Assembly: GCF_025506355.1 (NCBI RefSeq)
Contig: NZ_JANZYP010000011.1
Span: forward strand, 110,793-163,998
DNA: 53,206 nt
Origin: Sphaerisporangium corydalis
GTDB lineage: Bacteria > Actinomycetota > Actinomycetes > Streptosporangiales > Streptosporangiaceae
Direction: 5' to 3'
In this document: positions 46,514 to 53,206 of the stretch, in pieces
Layout of the letters: each line of letters starts with the position of its first letter
Position numbering within the stretch: the first letter of the stretch is position 1
Program-made: the position numbers and the translations under genes
Notes under the pieces: generated by a model
Database searches by the model: none
Seen by the model: only the letters and a program-made list of their open reading frames with translations
What the model was told of the DNA's origin: nothing

Positions 46514-46801
46514 ATGTTCGCTCGCATCAACTCCGTACAGGCGGAGACCGACAAGCTTGCCGGTCTCGTCGGCTTCGCCGAGGAGCAGTTCCCGGAGGTC
46601 CGGGAAGCTCCCGGATTCAAGGGCTTCTACCTGCTCGCCGACCGTCAGAGCGGCAAGGTCGTGAGCATCTCCCTGTGGGACAGCGACGACGACCTGCGAC
46701 GATTCGAAGCCCGAGGCGCCCACGTACGTGAAGAAGCGAGCTCAGATCTGAACATCGCCCCCACCCCTGTCGACATCTACGAGGTAGTGCTACAGGCATG
46801 A
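46514..46801 (+). CDS. Antibiotic-biosynthesis-monooxygenase-fold (ABM/dimeric ferredoxin-like) small protein
   Basis: 95 residues from ATG 46514 behind GAAAGGAAC. It reads MFARINSVQAETDKLAGLVGFAEEQFPEVREAPGFKGFYLLADRQSGKVVSISLWDSDDDLRRFE, the beta-alpha-beta-beta layout of ABM/DUF1330-like dimeric alpha-beta barrel proteins. No cofactor motif. It could be a cofactor-free oxygenase, a heme-degrading-like enzyme or a structural relative. TTGACA occurs at 46387-46392, about 120 bp upstream. Confidence 0.75.
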   Translation: MFARINSVQAETDKLAGLVGFAEEQFPEVREAPGFKGFYLLADRQSGKVVSISLWDSDDDLRRFEARGAHVREEASSDLNIAPTPVDIYEVVLQA

Positions 46802-46803
46802 CC

Positions 46804-46868
46804 TGCCGCTGCCGCTGCGGCCTTCCATGCGGCCTGCCGCCTCCGCCTGCCGCCTGCCGCCTGCCAGC
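46804..46868. repeat. Low-complexity CTGCCGC tract
   Basis: Directly after the monooxygenase-like stop, runs of CTGCCGC/CCTGCCG (period 7) repeat about seven times with slips. Simple-sequence expansion between genes; no coding or structural role seen. Confidence 0.7.
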
Positions 46869-46951
46869 ATCGGCACGGGCTCGTCGCGGGCACATCACCC
46901 GTCGTCGGCCGACCGGCCCGCCGCGCCGGTCCATGAGCGAAGATCAACGCA

Positions 46952-47578
46952 ATGAGCACACCGACTGATCCGCCCCCCGGTCTACGGGAACGCAAGAAGA
47001 TCAAGCTGCGCCGCGCCATCCAAACCGCGGCCCTGCGCCTCTTCGAGACCCAGGGCTACGAGCACACCACCGTCGAGCAGATCGCCGAGGCCGCCGAGGC
47101 CTCCACCACCACCTTCTACCGATACTTCCCCACCAAGGAGGACGTCGTGCTCGACAACGACGCCTCCCCTCTCTTCGAAGCCACCGTCGCGACACGGCCC
47201 GCCGACGAGCCCTTGACCGCGACCATCCGCGCCGCCATGGGCGCGGTCGTGGGCGCCGCAGAAGCCGACCGTGACCTGACCCTCGCCCGTATGCGGCTCG
47301 TCGCGACCGTCCCGGCCCTCGAAGCCCGTTACGCCGGCGAGGATCGCAGGACCATCGACCTGCTGGCCCGCCTGCTCGCCAACCGCACCGGCCGCCCCGC
47401 CGACGACTACCAGCTCGAACTCATCGCCTTCGTGCTCGCCGGCGTCCTGTTCACCGCCTCCCGCCGATGGGTGGCCGAACAAGGCGCCACCCCGCTCGCC
47501 ATCCTGGTCGACCAAGCCCTCACCATCATCGAACCCCTCCTGACCACGCTCGAACACCCCACCCGGACACTGCCATGA
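46952..47578 (+). CDS. TetR-family transcriptional regulator
   Basis: 208 residues. HTH at 11-60: RERKKIKLRRAIQTAALRLFETQGYEHTTVEQIAEAAEASTTTFYRYFPTKEDVV, a classical TetR reader head. The C-terminal ligand domain includes ARMRLVATVPALEARY and IDLLARLLANRTGRPADD, close to the MftR-like/TetR_C_17 type. The ATG (MSTPTDPPPG) has only a weak ribosome site and may be read from a leaderless transcript. No enzyme or pump gene is adjacent in a typical divergent layout, so targets are unknown. Confidence 0.88.
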   Translation: MSTPTDPPPGLRERKKIKLRRAIQTAALRLFETQGYEHTTVEQIAEAAEASTTTFYRYFPTKEDVVLDNDASPLFEATVATRPADEPLTATIRAAMGAVVGAAEADRDLTLARMRLVATVPALEARYAGEDRRTIDLLARLLANRTGRPADDYQLELIAFVLAGVLFTASRRWVAEQGATPLAILVDQALTIIEPLLTTLEHPTRTLP

Positions 47579-47591
47579 CCTGGATCTCTTC

Positions 47592-48173
47592 TCACCCGAG
47601 AAAGATCCCGGTGTCGAGATCGAAGTCGATGGGGAAGGGGAGCCGGAGAGGCTTGCCCATGGTCACCCGGGTGACGGTCTGGTACGAACCGTGCTCGGGG
47701 TCACTGAGCACGGTCACCGAGGGCGGCCCGTCCTCAGGATCGATCACGAGCATGACCGGCACTCCGCCGCGCGCGTAGATATCCGGCTTGTCCTCCCGGT
47801 CCTCCCGAATGCTGCTGGGCGACACGACCTCCGCCACCATGAGCAGCCCGGACGAGAGCAACTCACGGTCACCCCAGCGGGGGCATTCAAGGGGAGCGAG
47901 CACCAGGTCGGGGATGATCGGATCATGCGGGCCGTCGATGCAGACGTCGACGTTGCCGGTGAACGCGTCCCACCCGTGTTCGTCGATGAGGGGGAACAGA
48001 GCACGACAAAGGCGCATCGCCGAACGGCCGTGTTCGGGGGTGCCCATAGGGCTCACGATCATTCTCCCGTTGATGATTTCGGTGCGGAGGGGCAGGGGTG
48101 GCAGCGCATCGAAGAGTTCCCGCGGAGTGCTGGGGAGCGGCGCGTTCTCGGTATCCGGGATAGGCGCCAGCAT
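47592..48173 (-). CDS. Uma2-family PD-(D/E)xK endonuclease-like protein
   Basis: 193 residues from ATG 48173 (MLAPIPDTENAPLPSTPRELFDALP), which lies 8 nt behind AGGAGGT. A longer frame from 48389 or 48452 would add a Pro/Ala-rich region and is less likely. Family features: LRTEIINGRMIVSPMGTPEHGRSAMRLC, a region with IPDLVLAPLE, LMVAEVVSPSSIREDREDKPDIYARGGVPVMLVIDPEDG and a strand-rich end. Uma2 (DUF820) proteins have a restriction-endonuclease fold and are abundant in actinomycetes and cyanobacteria; their substrate is unknown. The next gene upstream is a TPR-type regulator. Confidence 0.85.
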   Translation of the reverse strand: MLAPIPDTENAPLPSTPRELFDALPPLPLRTEIINGRMIVSPMGTPEHGRSAMRLCRALFPLIDEHGWDAFTGNVDVCIDGPHDPIIPDLVLAPLECPRWGDRELLSSGLLMVAEVVSPSSIREDREDKPDIYARGGVPVMLVIDPEDGPPSVTVLSDPEHGSYQTVTRVTMGKPLRLPFPIDFDLDTGIFLG

Positions 48174-48475
48174 GGCGTGTGACCTCCTGCCAGGTGCCGG
48201 GCGGAGCTGCGTACTCCTGCCGCTCGCAGCGCCGGCGTCGGCCATGTCCGGCGCCTCGGGCGTGGGCGTGGGTGCCGGGTGGGGGGCCGGCACGACGTCG
48301 GCGGCGGTATCGGTCGGGCTTTTCGGTCCAGAACCGTCCTCCGGGGGCGCGCCAGGCTTCGTGCGTGACTTTCGCGATGTCATGACCATCGTTCCTGCCT
48401 CTTCGTGATTGTGTGGACACACTGAGTATCCCAGTGTTGACAGCACGGACACGTGGTCCGGGATACGGGTGGGGT
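48174..48475. other. Region between the Uma2 gene and the TPR regulator
   Basis: 302 bp. A minus-strand frame continues from the Uma2 gene as a Pro/Ala/Gly-rich extension (starts at 48389 with AGAGG, or 48452), which I treat as non-coding leader. Another minus-strand frame (from 48420) is arginine-rich and not family-like. No RNA or repeat seen. Confidence 0.4.
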
Positions 48476-50065
48476 CTAGCGGGTGGCGGTGGAGGTGATG
48501 GCCAAGGTGTGAAGTTCGTCGTCGAGGGTGCGGACGTGTTTGTTGTCCGCCCAGGGTTGGAGGCGCGCGCGGGCTTGCCGTACGGAGTCGGCTAGGCGGT
48601 TGGAGGAGTGCTGCGTGGTGAGGCGCGCCGCTTCACGGAGTGTGTCGGCAGCCGCCGGGATCTCACGTTTCCGGATGAGCGCGTCGGCGTAGTAGACGAA
48701 GGTTTCGCCGCGCGCGAGCTTGCGTGCCTGCGGCGCCGCCAGTGCCGCCTCGACAGCCCTGATCGTTTCCTCGGGTCGGCCCAGGGCGAGCATGCAGTAG
48801 GCGGTGTTCTTACGCACCCCGTTGGCCGTCCACCAGTAGAGATACGCGGGGTCGTTCTCGTTTCTGGGGCGCTGGATGGCGGTTGCCGACTGATCGAGCG
48901 CGAATTCACTCGCTCGTCGCTCACCCGTGCGCGCGAGAACGCGAGCGAGGTCTGTCGCATGGACCGATGCCAGTAAACCGCTTCCGCTCTTCCGCACCCA
49001 CTCCCGTGCGGCGAAGATGTGGTCCAAAGCGAGCCCCGTCGAGCCCTGGCGGAGGTACATATGGCTCAGGCAGTCGTGGAGATAGCCGATCAAGGCGGCA
49101 TCGGTTATCTGATGGGCGGCCGTGAGGGCGTCCTGGTAGCGGTGCTTCGCCCCTGGGTAGTCCAACAGGTCGAAATGAAGCCACCCGGAGAGCTGGCTCA
49201 GATCGGCGTAGGTGCGTATAAGGCGGTCGCGCAGGCCAGGACTCAGAGATTCCCGGCGCAGGAAGCCGGCGACCAGATCTCGTTGCGATTCCACGATCGG
49301 CAGGACCGTCTCAGGGCCGAACTCGTCGTCCAGGCGGCGGCAGCGGGCGGTCAGTTTCTCGACGACGGCGACGGTCTGAAAGTCCACGTGGCCGGACGTT
49401 CGTACCGCGATCGCCAGTCGGTCTTTCTCGGTGGGAGACAGGTGGCGGAGCAGGGCGAGGGCGGGGATGCCGCCTAGGGCCAGAGCCAGTTCGAACAGCA
49501 GGTCACGTCGCTTCACATCGGCCTCCTCGGCGGCGAGGGCGCGGAGCAGGGCGGCGCAGTCCGCCGGAGCGGGGCTCGGAGCATGTCCGTCTGTGCGCAC
49601 TCCTGGTCGTTCCATCGTGACATGTCCCGCTTTGGAGGCCGGGATGTGACGAGGCCTGTGGGTGTCGAGGTGACGATGGTCCGTATGGTCAATGAGGTCG
49701 CGGTCGCGAACGGTGTAAGACGCGTATACCTGGTCGGCGACAAGGCGCCGGGCGGTGGTCCGGTAGATCTGGGCGAGGATGGTCAGGGCTCGCGCCGAAG
49801 GCCGTTTTCCGCGCGACGGCCACGTCTCGTAGTCGTATAGCCGGCCTTCCCGCAGGCAAGCGGTTCCGGCCGGGTCGAGGTCGTTGAACGTGGCCACGAC
49901 CTCGGCCGCCGTCCGGCCGTAGGAAAGGCGGTGGAGGCGGAGCGGGCTGACGTCGTAGAAGGCCGCGAAGATGTCCGCGACCTGGTCATGGCTGAAGCCC
50001 TTGGCGCGGAGAGTCGCGCTGCGACGCCGACAGTCGAGCAGTACGCGATAACCCTCACCGGACAC
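48476..50065 (-). CDS. TPR-containing XRE-type transcriptional regulator
   Basis: 529 residues. The N-terminal part is HTH-like and typical of actinomycete regulators of this shape (LRAKGFSHDQVADIFAAFYDVSPLRLHRLSYGRTAAEVV, ARALTILAQIYRTTARRLV). The C-terminal 350 residues are helical repeats of the TPR type (LDYPGAKHRYQDALTAAHQI, LIGYLHDCLSHMYLRQGSTGLALDHIFAAREWV, GRPEETIRAVEAALAAPQARKLARGETFVYYADALIRKREIPAAADTLREAARL). Proteins with this layout are common in Streptomyces and Streptosporangiales and often neighbour small ATP-binding proteins, as here. The GTG start follows AAGGGGG. A GAAC-N4-GTTC palindrome sits 30 bp upstream. Confidence 0.8.
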   Translation of the reverse strand: MSGEGYRVLLDCRRRSATLRAKGFSHDQVADIFAAFYDVSPLRLHRLSYGRTAAEVVATFNDLDPAGTACLREGRLYDYETWPSRGKRPSARALTILAQIYRTTARRLVADQVYASYTVRDRDLIDHTDHRHLDTHRPRHIPASKAGHVTMERPGVRTDGHAPSPAPADCAALLRALAAEEADVKRRDLLFELALALGGIPALALLRHLSPTEKDRLAIAVRTSGHVDFQTVAVVEKLTARCRRLDDEFGPETVLPIVESQRDLVAGFLRRESLSPGLRDRLIRTYADLSQLSGWLHFDLLDYPGAKHRYQDALTAAHQITDAALIGYLHDCLSHMYLRQGSTGLALDHIFAAREWVRKSGSGLLASVHATDLARVLARTGERRASEFALDQSATAIQRPRNENDPAYLYWWTANGVRKNTAYCMLALGRPEETIRAVEAALAAPQARKLARGETFVYYADALIRKREIPAAADTLREAARLTTQHSSNRLADSVRQARARLQPWADNKHVRTLDDELHTLAITSTATR

Positions 50066-50427
50066 CGTGAGGCCCCCTTGTCAGAGTGACGTCCGAACAC
50101 CTGTTCTCACTTAAAGTACACGACCGGCTACGCAAAATGACGGCTGATTCGAAATCTCGACCGTGCGGAGAGGCTGTGGTCCTCGCAAGAAGGATCATCG
50201 CTGGTGAGGTGAGGTCTTCCCGACCCGGGCGGTGGGTGGGGGGTGGGTGGAATCGTGTGCTGGGTTGGGGGGTGGTCGCGGTTGTTTGGTGGGTGTCTGG
50301 GCAGGTCAGGGAGGCCGTTGGCGGGGTCGGTGTGATCGGGTGAGTTAGGGGTGCGCGGGGGGAGCCGGGCGGACGAGAGTTCTGGCCTGTCCATTGCACC
50401 CTCGTCTCCCGGCAAGGAGGTGGGCGG
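50066..50427. other. Divergent promoter region with no gene
   Basis: 362 bp between divergent regulator and ATPase genes. It holds the palindrome at 50095-50106 near the regulator, and a G-rich top-strand tract (about 50225-50350) of GGTGGG/GGTTGG blocks before the ATPase gene. No family-like small ORF. AAGGAGGTG lies before ATG 50428. Confidence 0.5.
50095..50106. promoter_or_regulatory. LexA-box-like palindrome upstream of the TPR regulator
   Basis: GAACACCTGTTC, preceded by C: CGAAC-N4-GTTC is the core of the Gram-positive/actinobacterial SOS box. It lies 30 bp before the regulator's start. Only the core half-sites match; the outer bases on one side do not. Confidence 0.35.
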
Positions 50428-51048
50428 ATGACCGCCGACCCCAGCACTCTTCCTGTTCCCGACCCCCAGGCTCTCTCCGGTCCTGATTCCTGCCCTCGTC
50501 CCGGTTCCGGGGGCGGTGCGCTGTTTGGGCTTGCGCCGCCTCGGCTTGAAGGGCTGGTCTGGCGGCGGGTCTTTACCGGCACGCTGGACCAGGTGCCGCA
50601 GGCTCGTCGGTTCGTCCGATTTCTGCTCAAGGACATCGCATGCGTGGACGTGGCCGAGCTGGTCGTCTCCGAGCTGGCCGGGAACGCGCTGTGTCACACG
50701 CGCAGCGGACATCCTGGCGGGTGGTTCATGGTGGAGGTGGTGCTGGGCGCAGGGAACGGGCGTGGGGACGGCCCCGCCGACGTCCTGATCACGGTGCATG
50801 ACTGTGGAGGGGGTGGCATCCCCCGGCTCGCCGGTCCCAGCCGGACCGCCGCCGAGGGCGAAGACCAGGGCGGGCGCGAGGGCGAGTACGAGGACGAGAG
50901 CCAGGGCGAGGACCAGGATCAGGGCGAGTACGAGGAGGGCGGGCGCGGGCTGGTCGTCGTGGCGGGGGTGGCGCGCAGGACGGGCTTTCAGGGCGCTGCC
51001 ATGACCGGGCACCGGGTGTGGGCCTTGCTGGCGGACGACACTGGGTGA
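50428..51048 (+). CDS. RsbW-like ATP-binding protein with acidic insertion
   Basis: 206 residues from ATG behind AAGGAGGTG. After a 40-residue Pro-rich start comes the GHKL fold: FTGTLDQVPQARRFVRFLL, N-box AELVVSELAGNALCHTRSG, G1-like VLITVHDCGGGGIPRL and G2 GGRGLVVVAGVARRTGF. Between G1 and G2, where the ATP lid lies, residues 143-171 are an acidic, repeat-like insertion rich in Glu, Asp, Gln and Gly (encoded by 50854-50940). Proteins of this family are encoded near XRE/TPR regulators in actinomycetes and may be anti-sigma-type kinases; no partner is proven. Divergent from the TPR regulator. Confidence 0.8.
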   Translation: MTADPSTLPVPDPQALSGPDSCPRPGSGGGALFGLAPPRLEGLVWRRVFTGTLDQVPQARRFVRFLLKDIACVDVAELVVSELAGNALCHTRSGHPGGWFMVEVVLGAGNGRGDGPADVLITVHDCGGGGIPRLAGPSRTAAEGEDQGGREGEYEDESQGEDQDQGEYEEGGRGLVVVAGVARRTGFQGAAMTGHRVWALLADDTG

Positions 51049-51097
51049 GGCTGGTCGGGCGGTGGGGCCGTCCGCGCCGGTGCCCGTCGGACGGGGG

Positions 51098-51697
51098 TCA
51101 GTTGGTCGTGGTCAGGCCGGTGGCGATCTTCTTGAGGAGGGATTCGACGGCTTTCGGGGGGCCGACCTCGTCGGCGTAGCCGGGGCTGAGCATGATCTCT
51201 ACGCGGCGGTCGCGGCCCAGGCTCATGTAGAGGGTAGGTGTGCCCGTGCCGCCGTCCTCGCCCACGAATTGCCGGCGTATCAGGCCTTTTCGTCCCCAAA
51301 AGGTCACCTCCTTGGCCTTGCCGTCGTCGGTGACGATGTTCCAGGCCTTGTCCGGTAGTTCGATGGAGCGCCCTTCGTAGACGTAGATCTCCACGCAGTA
51401 GGAGTGGTCGCCCTCGGCGCCGGTCTTGTTCCACGCGGTCGCGAACTTGTCGCCCCAGTTCACCGACCACTTCGACCACCGCAGCTTCGCCGGCAGGTAA
51501 CCGACGCGGATGTTCTTGAAGGTCCGCCCGTCGCCGAGGTCGCCGAGGTCGGGGTGCGTGGGGGTGAAGGTCACTCTCGGTCTCGGGGCGGGGGAGGACG
51601 GTTCCACTTCGGCCTGGTCGGTGGTGCCGGGTCCGGGTGTGGCCGGCCCTCCTGGTCTGACCACGGGCGTGGTGACGACGGCCGGACGAAGGATCAC
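51098..51697 (-). pseudogene. C-terminal remnant of a membrane partner protein of a sigma factor
   Basis: About 199 codons from a GTG that overlaps the stop of the sigma remnant. It begins with a Pro/Thr-rich stretch (VVRPGGPATPGPGTTDQAE) such as usually follows a membrane helix in SigE-partner proteins. It then has a folded-looking, Trp-rich domain (VGYLPAKLRWSKWSVNWGDKFATAWNK, SYCVEIYVYEGRS, EVTFWGRKGLIRRQFVGEDGGTG). There is no signal peptide or membrane helix, and no ribosome site of its own. Together with 51694-51810 it looks like the product of one deletion that removed most of the sigma gene and the 5' part of this one. It could still be expressed as a soluble protein. Confidence 0.5.
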
Positions 51698-51810
51698 ACC
51701 AGGTCCTCGGCGTCTTCCCTGATGCCGCAGGTCAGGTACGCGAACCGCAGCAGCCCGGTCCCCCGCGCGGCGACGAACGCCGCGAACGGGTCGCCGTCCT
51801 CGGCGTTCAC
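51694..51810 (-). pseudogene. N-terminal remnant of a SigE-family ECF sigma factor
   Basis: 38 codons starting GTG: MNAEDGDPFAAFVAARGT, then GLLRFAYLTCGIREDAEDLV and a stop. FAAFVAARG-x-x-LLR-x-AYL-x-x-G-x-x-x-DAEDLVQ is the invariant start of SigE-family sigma factors; here the chain ends exactly at EDLV. The remaining 130 or so residues, including the -10 and -35 binding regions, are gone. The next bases enter the frame of the downstream remnant. Confidence 0.7.
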
Positions 51811-51900
51811 GCTAGTTGGTCCGATCTCATGCCTGTTCAGACAACCGGGAGGGGTGATGGGTTGCCCGGATGCGGGGACGGGAAAAGCCGGGCGGGGGTT

Positions 51901-52272
51901 CTAGCGGGCGTGGCCGAGGAGGACGCGTTCCCAGAGGCGTTCGGCGTCGGGGTACCGCATGTGGTCGGTCTCGGTGATCCTCGCGCGGTGGTTGAGGGCG
52001 CTCGGGCGTTGCGCGCGGCGGATCCAGGCCAGGCCGCCCCCGGTCATCAGGTAGTAGACGGTGAGGCGGCATTCGCACGTCCACCGCAGTTCGCGGGTGC
52101 GGGCGACGTAGTAGGTCGCGGTCCGCCAGTCGATGAGGTTCGCGGGCTTTCCGGCCGGGCGCTGGACGTGCGGCGCGTGGTCGGCGTGCCCTTCGGACGC
52201 GCTCAGGAGCGTGTCCAGCCGCCTGCTCACGTTCGCGTACGCCCGGTCGTGCCGGGACAATTGTTCCGTCAC
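51901..52272 (-). CDS. Conserved actinobacterial hypothetical protein
   Basis: 123 residues from GTG 52272 (MTEQLSRHDRAYANVSRRLDTLL), with GGAGAGGA about 11 nt upstream; longer starts at 52383 or 52401 add a non-conserved segment. The second half is distinctive: TATYYVARTRELRWTCECRLTVYYLMTGGGLAWIRRAQR, then DAERLWERVLLGHAR. Two close cysteines (TCEC) could bind metal or be structural. I recall similar proteins in Streptosporangiales but know no function. It lies 90 bp upstream of the sigma remnant, in the same direction. Confidence 0.6.
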   Translation of the reverse strand: MTEQLSRHDRAYANVSRRLDTLLSASEGHADHAPHVQRPAGKPANLIDWRTATYYVARTRELRWTCECRLTVYYLMTGGGLAWIRRAQRPSALNHRARITETDHMRYPDAERLWERVLLGHAR

Positions 52273-52511
52273 CGGAGTGGCAGTCCTCTCCGTGAACAGC
52301 AGGGGAACTCGGCTCCTCCCATGCACCGGACGATAAACGTCCGGCTTGTCCCAGCTGAAGCATGATGCTCGAAGTTGCTTCATGATCGGACCACTGGGCA
52401 CATGGGTGGCGGGGGTCCCACAGGTGTCGACCTGGGGTCCCGTATGGTCGCGGGGCCGTGGCCAGGTTCGGACAAGTAGGGTCGAATGCCATGGGCGAGC
52501 AGGGAGTCGAC

Positions 52512-53168
52512 GTGGTGCGGGCGCTGGTGTTCGATGTCGGGGAGACGTTGATCGACGAGACGCGGATCTGGTCGCGGTGGGCCGATCGGCTGGGGGTCTC
52601 GCGGTTCGTGATGCTGGGGGTGCTCGGCGGGATGGCCGCGCTCGACCGGTCGCATCGGGACGCGTTCCAGGTCGTGCGGCCGGGGATCGACACCGACGCC
52701 GAGATCGAGCGGTGGCGGCGGGACGACCCCGAGGGGTTGCGGGAGAACTTCGACGGCGACGATCTCTACGCGGACGTGCGGCCGGGGCTCGCGGCGCTGA
52801 GGGACGCCGGGTACCAGCTGATCATCGCGGGTAACCAGCCGCCGCAGGCCTATGACGCGCTGGTCGCGATGGATCTGCCGGTCGACGCGATCCACACCTC
52901 CGCCGGGTGGGGGTTGAGCAAGCCCCAGCGCGCGTTCTTCGACAAGGTGGCCGCCGTCGCGGGGCGGGAGCCGGGCGAGATCCTCTACGTCGGGGACCGG
53001 CTGGACAACGACGTGCTGCCGGCCCGCGCGGCCGGGATGCGCACGGCGTTGCTGCGGCGCGGACCGTGGGGGTACCTGCACGCCGAACGCCCCGAGTCCC
53101 GGCAGGCCGACGCGGTCATCGACACCATCCCCGACCTCCTCACGCTCCTGGCCGAGGGCCGCCTCTGA
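52512..53168 (+). CDS. HAD-superfamily hydrolase
   Basis: 218 residues from the GTG directly before VRALVFDVGETL; AGGGAG lies 5 nt upstream. In-frame ATG 52491 and GTG 52458 are alternatives. HAD motifs: I, FDVGETLIDE with the nucleophile Asp and a VGET instead of DGT variant; II, LIIAGNQPP (Asn in the Thr/Ser position region); III, Lys in GLSKPQRAFFDKV; IV, ILYVGDRLDNDVLPARAAGM. The cap is helical, type C1. The Asp-x-Gly-x-Thr start is close to phosphatase/haloacid-dehalogenase members; the second catalytic Asp is replaced by Gly-Glu (DVGET), which is known in a subset of HAD phosphatases. Substrate unknown. Confidence 0.85.
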   Translation: MVRALVFDVGETLIDETRIWSRWADRLGVSRFVMLGVLGGMAALDRSHRDAFQVVRPGIDTDAEIERWRRDDPEGLRENFDGDDLYADVRPGLAALRDAGYQLIIAGNQPPQAYDALVAMDLPVDAIHTSAGWGLSKPQRAFFDKVAAVAGREPGEILYVGDRLDNDVLPARAAGMRTALLRRGPWGYLHAERPESRQADAVIDTIPDLLTLLAEGRL

Positions 53169-53206
53169 TCTCGTCAGGGTTTGTGGGGGTGGGGTGGAAG
53201 GGGTGG

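Noticed and set aside
50086..50343. A small plus-strand ORF in the divergent promoter region
   Set aside because: It contains the LexA-like palindrome and a G-rich tract, has no ribosome site and ends in low-complexity Gly/Val/Trp.

Overview
The window is chromosomal DNA from a high-GC, Gram-positive actinomycete. A filamentous, spore-forming member of the Streptosporangiales is the best guess (inference). Supports are the very high G+C, GTG starts with AGGAGG-type ribosome sites, many overlapping ATGA/GTGA gene junctions, ECF sigma factors, a polyphosphate glucokinase, an Asp23 envelope operon and a SapB-type class III lanthipeptide locus. Nearly all of it can be read as genes. There is no rRNA, CRISPR array, transposase, integrase or prophage gene.

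Layout. 1-5.7 kb: the end of a PpiC-like protein, a membrane protein, an ECF sigma factor with its membrane partner, a MerR regulator next to a deleted SDR gene, and a Tat-exported M20 amidohydrolase. 5.7-11 kb: a haloalkane-dehalogenase-like hydrolase, an isochorismatase-like hydrolase, a DUF2332 protein, a field of degenerate non-coding repeats and a gamma-glutamyltransferase-like protein. 11-18.2 kb: a PASTA membrane protein with a coupled unknown partner, a sulfotransferase-like protein, an L-lactate permease divergent from an ArsR-SRPBCC fusion with a 20-bp inverted repeat between them, and an ECF sigma/VOC pair. 18.2-21.3 kb: a six-gene Asp23/alkaline-shock operon with three Asp23-like proteins.

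21.4-27.9 kb: a class III (labionin/lanthionine) lanthipeptide operon on the minus strand, transcribed as lanKC, two 44-residue precursors with an identical 22-residue C-terminal region, and two half-size ABC exporters that appear to form an asymmetric heterodimer. The order matches ramC-ramS-ramA-ramB, but no RamR-type regulator or leader protease is adjacent. 28.6-33.3 kb: an HpcH/HpaI aldolase, and a DcuS/DcuR-like two-component system divergent from a DctA-type C4-dicarboxylate carrier. 33.5-38.2 kb: a PLP aminotransferase carrying a long tyrosine-rich repeat tail, a secreted beta-lactamase-fold protein, polyphosphate glucokinase and an RsbW-like ATPase. 38.3-43.9 kb: HrpA and an AAA ATPase with a nuclease-like C-terminus.

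44.5-45.3 kb holds a compact unit that I find the most novel: a good promoter, a 24-codon Cys-rich leader peptide, two mutually exclusive weak hairpins, a DUF4180 gene and, 17 nt behind it, tRNA-Cys(GCA) followed by a hairpin. This looks like a cysteine-responsive attenuator acting on a tRNA-Cys operon. The last 8 kb carries small regulators, hydrolases, a Uma2 nuclease, a TPR-type regulator with a LexA-like palindrome, an ATPase with an acidic lid insertion, and a fused remnant of a sigma factor/partner pair.
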